From NCBI GenBank assembly GCA_022732885.1, contig JAIJTS010000019.1, positions 1 through 29,138 of the forward strand: 29,138 nucleotides of DNA, in the 5' to 3' direction. The number at the start of each line of letters is the position of its first letter. Position 1 is the stretch's first letter. Source of the stretch: Atopobium sp. (GTDB lineage: Bacteria; Actinomycetota; Coriobacteriia; Coriobacteriales; Atopobiaceae). A model generated the notes under the pieces. It saw only the letters and a list, made by a program, of their open reading frames with translations, made no database searches and was not told the origin of the DNA. Of the stretch, positions 24,901 through 29,138 are shown in pieces. The translations under genes were made by a program, and so were the position numbers.

Positions 24901-26375
24901 ACCTTGACACCAGCGCAACTACACCTGTAGTTACCGATAACGGCAACAACACCTATACCATCGTCTACAAGGGCCTTCGCAAGTATGTAGACAACACAGC
25001 AACTAATACTGTTTCATACACCATCACCGAGAACGTCCCTACTTCTTACACTTCAACTAACAGCAATATTTCTCACGTTGAGCAGTACACCACCACTCAA
25101 TCGCTGGTAAATGTCTACAATGTCAGACCTGTCACTGTGACTCCATCCATCACAAAGATTGTTAAAGGCAACTATCCAACAGTTCCTACGCCTGGAGCAC
25201 CTTCTCCTGTATCTCTTGTCAACTCACTTACAAGCTCAAACGCTACTGAAACAGCAAATGCTGCTAACGCAACTAGCGCTTCAAGCAACAACTTAGCTGA
25301 GAGTCTGACTGGAAGCTTCCTGACAAATGGTTCTGAAGACGAGGATGAGGCTCCTAACGTCTTTGTTTTTGAAATGACTCGCCTTAATCCATCAAACCCA
25401 ATGCCTGAAGGAACTACTGGCAACACCGCTCGTACCCGTAGACTTCTTGCTGGTGATGCCGCATTCCACAACATTACCTTCACCCAGCCAGGCACCTATG
25501 TCTACACCATCAAGGAGGTCACAGGCACTCAAGGTATCCAGTATGACCAAAGTGTCTATACCGTTACCTACAACGTCACTGATAACGGCTCTGGTCAGCT
25601 TAAAGCAACACGCACTATGACCAAGACTGACGAGAACGGAAATGTTACTACTGTTGATCTGGGCGAGCATAACGACGCAACTGGTGCTGTCTTTACCAAC
25701 ATCTACCCTGATCCTCTGCCCGTAAGAGACTATCCAGTTGTTCGTAAGGTTGTTACTGGTAATGCACCAGACACTCCAACAGACTATCCATCAGTCCTTC
25801 CTGATGACAACGGTGGCAACCCGCATACCCCAACAACTCAGGACGTCTTCAAGTTCACACTTACTCGTAACGATCCTTCCTACCCAATGCCAAATAACGC
25901 CACAACAGATAGCGTTGAGACATCTGTTGCAGTTTCTGGCGATAATAATTTTGGTGAGCTAGTCTTTAGCCAGCCTGGTACCTATGTCTACACCATCAAA
26001 GAGGTCACTGGAACTAACCAGAGGGTTACTTACGACAAGTCTTTCTATACGCTTACCTATACTGTTTTCAAGACTGCTAATGGAGAGCTTGACTTTACAT
26101 ATCACATCACTAAAACTGCTGAAGACGGAACCGTTTCAGACGTTGATCCATGTGATTGCAGGAGCACTCCTCCTCTAGTCTTCACCAACGACTATCCAGA
26201 GCCTGAGCCTCAGCCAACACCTAGCTCCGATCCACACAAGCCTTCTAAGACTAAGAAGAAGCACGCCCTGCCATACACTGGTGATGTTGCTGAGCTTGTG
26301 ATTGCTTCTGTTGGCATGGTTGCCTCTGGTATCACTGCTCTTGGTTTTGCACTAAGAGCTCGCAAGCAGAAGTAA
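21978..26375 (+). CDS. Giant sortase-anchored pilin-like adhesin with CnaB and FctA-type domains
   Basis: The 1465-aa product has a signal peptide ending AYAED and a long beta-rich N-terminal region of unrecognised domains (about 30-930). A CnaB-type domain follows (about 939-1050, starting LKINKVWDDNNNAGGKRP). Two pilin isopeptide-linkage (FctA-type) domains lie at about 1054-1244 and 1253-1410, each with GTYVYTIKEVTGT and FTN-x-YP. LPYTGD (1431-1436), a hydrophobic segment and RARKQK end the protein. A Ser/Asn/Ala-rich insert (about 1070-1115) interrupts the first FctA domain. CDC at 1392-1394 holds the only cysteines of the mature protein. The ATG at 21978 follows AGGA; the earlier in-frame start at 21891 lies inside the upstream gene. 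It is likely cotranscribed with the first adhesin. Confidence 0.9.
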   Translation: MKSKAKIVAGLLLAAVVFVAALLPNLSVAYAEDTTGLQINALTIEDASTHAQVADLLAGQTPALKAGVTYALNVGYTIPASLQFSPTYLNVRFGDGLYVTGLPGATFTVGGISNTSFSNLVTTPTGTGTLPYGYPGASSEKNRSGDLVYMTKNGLTQVSSRGEIQFKLDDAVENQSASQVIANAIRVSLSTAATQNVDPHTSAVTAADPMTYGFWADQSTEVLSKGGTTSTLQVSATGSKVLTEANSKTTVQIVYPSDVELVGVNETSLYNTAGTIVSTTDDGTNKTATVEWNEPGSYAGTPTFKPQIKIPASSTRPNNSTFNVTIKNLTMSVWNDTPNVNRTSGNASSTLTVTVIDGIAPERLTTHALVDTAPNWAYKKNDTYNVRLGTYLIKNELSTATAPKTLEMTIDQNQTAIIRGVTIPYKAGMTYGPIHWTASDGTSGTADPSILRTSNVSALITNTALGLDINTSITSIKVDLGPILGGYDGIRPMSDLLNTRNPNNKFVTDEYYGWDYVSNGVFGSWKKDTNADVVTNVKLYDTGTTPDAGVTLTAKSGAPKVLNGVGNIDKTQINGGDTFKISGRIDDANWDWNPLQEPVLYVIMPEGFTYSNLTVSNGTLSTPEYVGTYDKDGVAVKVWKYTINVGNETRGQYQPDFTSKNMTLSMDVHTTDLAGKGIYHINDFVGITTKDFKDIGAQIKKEHWDHSNWNTSQYTSLFGNSVNSGETMVSLSERPGINIAQASAIAAASTLSVKDDVSGTVTDYTYDSTNPSATTPVMQSGDTATVHIAVRNNTGNTANTTQLFVPLLSKSANRGAGINPEGATQLPLALEGVNTSSNFSYKYIKLNPGVTYAANHAPQPSDYTVVTNPADADMVLFTSNHALAANSGGFVDVTYKVADNVDASFTGKRSVFSSVLDYDIAGNHSTRSLSTHALSYAGIDLKINKVWDDNNNAGGKRPSTTDFGANNLVLSNDKNLDTSATTPVVTDNGNNTYTIVYKGLRKYVDNTATNTVSYTITENVPTSYTSTNSNISHVEQYTTTQSLVNVYNVRPVTVTPSITKIVKGNYPTVPTPGAPSPVSLVNSLTSSNATETANAANATSASSNNLAESLTGSFLTNGSEDEDEAPNVFVFEMTRLNPSNPMPEGTTGNTARTRRLLAGDAAFHNITFTQPGTYVYTIKEVTGTQGIQYDQSVYTVTYNVTDNGSGQLKATRTMTKTDENGNVTTVDLGEHNDATGAVFTNIYPDPLPVRDYPVVRKVVTGNAPDTPTDYPSVLPDDNGGNPHTPTTQDVFKFTLTRNDPSYPMPNNATTDSVETSVAVSGDNNFGELVFSQPGTYVYTIKEVTGTNQRVTYDKSFYTLTYTVFKTANGELDFTYHITKTAEDGTVSDVDPCDCRSTPPLVFTNDYPEPEPQPTPSSDPHKPSKTKKKHALPYTGDVAELVIASVGMVASGITALGFALRARKQK

Positions 26376-26424
26376 AGCTGAACCGCTAGAGCAATCTTTT
26401 GCTTACTAAGTAGTAGCGTTCTAC

Positions 26425-26458
26425 AAAACAACCCCGGATTTTCCCGGGGTTGTTTTTT
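26425..26458 (+). terminator. Intrinsic terminator of the adhesin operon
   Basis: A perfect 13-bp stem, AAAACAACCCCGG (26425-26437) with CCGGGGTTGTTTT (26444-26456), has a 6-nt loop and T residues follow. It is 50 bp after the adhesin stop codon. Confidence 0.92.
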
Positions 26459-26501
26459 AGCTCAACTTTCATACGTTATTCAATTACAGGAACCATTAAT
26501 A

Positions 26502-26536
26502 GAAACAGCCGCCTTCTTATTGAGAGCGGCTGTTTT
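26502..26536 (-). terminator. Hairpin downstream of the unknown soluble-protein gene
   Basis: A 10-bp stem, AAACAGCCGC (26503-26512) with GCGGCTGTTT (26526-26535), has a 13-nt loop. T tracts are short on both sides, so it is a weaker terminator. It lies about 30 bp past the stop at 26567. Confidence 0.6.
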
Positions 26537-26552
26537 CTCGAACAAGAACGTT

Positions 26553-26561
26553 TTTCTCGCC
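26553..26561 (-). repeat. Copy of dispersed 9-bp word TTTCTCGCC
   Basis: An exact copy, extended by AGG, lies just past the stop of the 26567 gene. A near copy, TTTCTCGAA, is at 26534-26542. Confidence 0.7.
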
Positions 26562-26566
26562 AGGGT

Positions 26567-27343
26567 TTACTCCCCTAGCATGTTTTGTAAGTCGTAACCA
26601 AAGGACTTAACAAACTCGTAGGCATCCTTCTGCCAATCCTCTTTGAAGACGCCAGGGGCGGTCTCAAAGAAGCTGGAGTCCAAATAACGAATAATAATGA
26701 AGTTACTATTTGGCTGATCAAAGCCATTGCCCCTACTAAAATCAATACCGTGACCAGTATTTCTTCTCATTGCAGCTTCAAGAATAGGTACTGTAAGCTC
26801 GTTGACAGGAACTACAATGTCTGCCCTATCAAAGAAGCCGCCCTTTTCTTTAGTAAAGACAAAGAGGTTGTTGAGAGCGCCGCCAGCAACACACTGAACT
26901 CGGCGAATATCAGAAAGCTTGACTTGATGTTTTGCGCCAGAAATCACGCCATTTGCGATAGTAATCTTTTTCTCTTTGAGACTAAATCCAAGCGTAGTGT
27001 TTAACGTATCCAGGTTATTGGGGAACTCAGTAGTAAGTTTGTTAGCTGCAAAGGCAAGGATAATAGTCTTGGTGTCCAGGATATTATGGCCAAATTCGCG
27101 AAGCTTAAGGTCTGTATCAATACTAGCAACGTTATGACCTTCGTTATCCTTAAAGGTAATCTCGTAAGGTCCGTTTGAGCTGCAATAGTTCAACAAAAAG
27201 GTTGAACCAATCTCAGAAAATAAGATTCTAACCTCTGGCTTACCATTACCTGGTACATAGGCTAGGCCGTCTTTTGTGACGGTATAAGAATACTTGTCGT
27301 CGCACTTAATTGATACTTGTCGATCCTCAAAAATGCTTCTCAT
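26567..27343 (-). CDS. Unknown soluble protein, possibly two PH-like domains
   Basis: The 258-aa product has no signal peptide or membrane segment. Two stretches (about 10-85 and 115-200) share a similar layout: a strand pair (YTVTKDGLAYV; KITIANGVISG), a hydrophobic strand before an S-E-I or S-D-I turn (ILFSEIGSTF; VKLSDIRRVQ), then strands and a helix. That would fit tandem bacterial PH-like domains, but it is my reading and not a match. The C-terminal part ends in a helix-rich segment. The ATG at 27343 has GGAGGT upstream; the longer frame to 27439 lacks such support. It stands alone between two oppositely facing surface-protein genes. Confidence 0.7.
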   Translation of the reverse strand: MRSIFEDRQVSIKCDDKYSYTVTKDGLAYVPGNGKPEVRILFSEIGSTFLLNYCSSNGPYEITFKDNEGHNVASIDTDLKLREFGHNILDTKTIILAFAANKLTTEFPNNLDTLNTTLGFSLKEKKITIANGVISGAKHQVKLSDIRRVQCVAGGALNNLFVFTKEKGGFFDRADIVVPVNELTVPILEAAMRRNTGHGIDFSRGNGFDQPNSNFIIIRYLDSSFFETAPGVFKEDWQKDAYEFVKSFGYDLQNMLGE

Positions 27344-27437
27344 ACGTCTTTTACCTCCACTTTTTGCAGTACAGGAAATAACTAAGAACCACCTAGAATT
27401 ATATCGTGTTACTGGACGATTGTTTACCGCACTATAC

Positions 27438-27473
27438 AAAAACAGGCTCCTGGTTTCCCAGAAGCCTGTTTTT
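27438..27473 (-). terminator. Intrinsic terminator after the CnaB-repeat protein gene
   Basis: The arms AAAAACAGGCT (27438-27448) and AGCCTGTTTTT (27463-27473), with an inner CTGG/CCAG pairing, form a strong hairpin. T residues follow on the minus strand, 34 bp past the stop at 27507. Confidence 0.88.
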
Positions 27474-27506
27474 AGTTAGCTATGAGCGAGTTCAAAAGCC
27501 TAGCTA

Positions 27507-29138
27507 CTAGTTGTTGTTCTTCCTTCTCAGAGCAATACCAAGACCACTCAATGAGAGAGCTGCAGCTCCAATAATTGAAGCAATGCCTGAAGCGTCACCA
27601 GTATATGGAAGACCTGGCTTCTTTGGCTCTGGAGTGGTAGGAGGTGTGGTTGGAGGAACAGTAGGAGCAGTGTTGGTCACTGTGAAACCATCGTCTTGAT
27701 TTCCAGTAATCTGAGTTGTGTAACCAGAGACAGGAGTTTCAGAGATGGTATATGCGTACTCGTGACCGTCAGTCTTATCGTAGACTTCCAGGTTGCTGAA
27801 TGTGTGCTTCCAATCATCAGCCTTGGTAATAGTTGCTCTATCAACCTCGACACCATCGCGATACAGGACAATCTCAGCAGAATCGCCTTCCTTATTTTCC
27901 CAGACCTTGGTGACTGGAATATTGCGAGTCTTCATGTTGGTGTTAGTTACCACATAGTTAGTAGCATCGCCAGTAATCTGTGAGGTGTAGCCATCAACTG
28001 CATCTTCAGTAATGGTGTAGTTGATTAGCGCACCATTGTTGTACTGATTAAGATTGGTGAACGTGTGCTGCCAGTTATCAGCAGCGGTCAGAGTTGCACT
28101 CTGAACCTCAACACCGTCAGCAAGAAGGTGAACAGTTACACTATCGGCTGGCGCTCCAATCCACTTCTTTGTTACTGGGACTGAAACCTTACCTTCAATG
28201 GTGTTGGTAACCGTAAGCTCAGTAGCTGAAGAACCAGAATAGGAAGCGGCGTAATGAGGAACTGCGTCTTCCTTAACGGTGTATACAATCTCGTGGCCAG
28301 CAGTGTATCTTGGTAGACCGTTGAAGATATGAGACCAGTTGTTTCCTGCATTCAGGTCAAGCTCATCTACCTGAGTACCATCTGCATAAAGTCTGACGTG
28401 AACACTATTAGGACGCAGACCCTGAGCATTATTGTCGTCAACCCATACCTTCTTAACAGGAATACTTATAGCCTCAGGAGCATGCTGATTTGTAATTTCA
28501 TAACCGTTAATACTTGCAGTGTAGCCAGGTACTGCGTCCTCAGAAACGGTGTACGTGATCTCTGTGTTACCACTGAACTTAGGTAAATCAGAGAAGGTGT
28601 ACTCCCAGTTATCAGCTGCAGTAACTGTCTTGTGCTGAACCTCAACACCGTTAGCAAGAAGTCTTACAACAATTGATGCTGGGCGCTTACCATCGTTATC
28701 GTTAGAGTCGTCCCAAAGTTTCTTACCGGAGACAGAAACCTTTTCCTGCTGCAGCTGGTTGGTAACACTCAGAGCAACTGAATCGTTTGGAGAATTCTGA
28801 TCAGCCTGACCAGAAGTGGTAGTTACCTTGAACTTCTTACCGTTGTAAGTTACCAAGCCATTGGCATCTGCGCCTACCTCTTCAAGAGTGTAGACAATAG
28901 GAGTCTTTGTACTGGTACCGTCACTGTGAGTCTCAACAGTGTACTTACGAAGGTGCGTAAACGAAGCAGTCCAGTTATTAGCTGCAGTAAGGTCAAGCGT
29001 CTTACCTGTATCAACGCCATCAGCAAAAAGCTTAACGGTAACTGAATTAGTGTCTGGCTGAGCAATTGCGTTACCGTCAGCATCAAGCCACTTCTTCTCT
29101 ACCTTGACGTCCATGATATCAACAAGCTGGTTTGCAAC
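27507..29138 (-). CDS. Sortase-anchored CnaB-repeat surface protein, C-terminal part (5' end outside window)
   Basis: The frame is open to the right edge, so the true start lies outside; about 543 residues are seen. Five consecutive CnaB-type domains of about 85-115 aa are visible. Each begins with a K-K/V-W strand holding the lysine for an intramolecular isopeptide bond, carries a Y-T-(V/I/L)-x-E segment with the catalytic Glu and ends in (V/I)-T-N. The edge residues VANQLVD look like the end of a further repeat. The last two repeats lack the G-x-R-P loop of repeats 2 and 3. A Pro/Thr-rich spacer, LPYTGD (27594-27611), a hydrophobic segment and RRKNNN form the wall anchor. Function: a stalk of an adhesin. 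Confidence 0.92.
   Translation of the reverse strand, partial: VANQLVDIMDVKVEKKWLDADGNAIAQPDTNSVTVKLFADGVDTGKTLDLTAANNWTASFTHLRKYTVETHSDGTSTKTPIVYTLEEVGADANGLVTYNGKKFKVTTTSGQADQNSPNDSVALSVTNQLQQEKVSVSGKKLWDDSNDNDGKRPASIVVRLLANGVEVQHKTVTAADNWEYTFSDLPKFSGNTEITYTVSEDAVPGYTASINGYEITNQHAPEAISIPVKKVWVDDNNAQGLRPNSVHVRLYADGTQVDELDLNAGNNWSHIFNGLPRYTAGHEIVYTVKEDAVPHYAASYSGSSATELTVTNTIEGKVSVPVTKKWIGAPADSVTVHLLADGVEVQSATLTAADNWQHTFTNLNQYNNGALINYTITEDAVDGYTSQITGDATNYVVTNTNMKTRNIPVTKVWENKEGDSAEIVLYRDGVEVDRATITKADDWKHTFSNLEVYDKTDGHEYAYTISETPVSGYTTQITGNQDDGFTVTNTAPTVPPTTPPTTPEPKKPGLPYTGDASGIASIIGAAALSLSGLGIALRRKNNN

Overview
The window most likely comes from a low-GC coriobacterium of the Atopobiaceae (Lancefieldella/Atopobium-like, an oral or mucosal Gram-positive actinobacterium). 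This is an inference from strong AGGAGG-type ribosome binding sites, moderate GC, LPYTGD sortase-anchored adhesins, a TagF-like enzyme and an AraC/KdgT sugar-acid locus. No rRNA, tRNA, CRISPR array, phage gene or transposase was seen.

Layout. 1-248 is the 3' end of a DUF3825-type gene. 436-4555 (minus) is a two-gene surface-polymer unit: a YidC/Oxa1 domain fused to a CDP-glycerol glycerophosphotransferase-like domain, then an overlapping membrane-anchored sulfatase/LtaS-superfamily enzyme. 5003-8063 holds an AraC regulator convergent with an SDR dehydrogenase and KdgT-like permease operon, with a cluster of inverted 24-bp repeats between them. 8391-11178 (plus) is a PsaA/SitA-type manganese ABC transporter operon (lipoprotein, ATPase, permease) that ends in an unlisted 46-aa one-helix peptide with a strong ribosome binding site. 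A perfect palindrome overlaps its predicted transcription start. 11249-12999 (minus) is a three-gene membrane operon: a small exported single-pass protein, an MFS transporter and a small membrane protein. 13159-17490 carries a Pr6Pr-family membrane protein, a HIRAN-domain protein, a WYL regulator, a MetE-like methyltransferase and an HD phosphohydrolase.

17894-26375 is a pair of giant cell-wall-anchored adhesins in tandem (1342 and 1465 aa). The first has a beta-helix, InlB-type repeats and a duplicated 218-aa module. The second has CnaB and FctA-type isopeptide pilin domains. 26567-27343 (minus) is an unknown soluble protein, possibly with two PH-like domains. 27507 to the window edge (minus) is the C-terminal part of a CnaB-repeat surface protein. 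All three surface proteins end in (L/T)PYTGD, a hydrophobic segment and a basic tail. No sortase gene is in the window.

The most striking non-gene signal is a dispersed word, TTTCTCGCC/GGCGAGAAA. I found it seven times by eye where about 0.2 would be expected, inside genes, between genes, and as an inverted pair forming a terminator stem. That is the pattern of DNA uptake sequences in other bacteria. Other signals worth attention are the YidC-TagF fusion, the 46-aa peptide of the manganese operon, the palindromes near the metal operon and the WYL/HIRAN genes, and a lone Cys-Asp-Cys in an otherwise cysteine-free adhesin.
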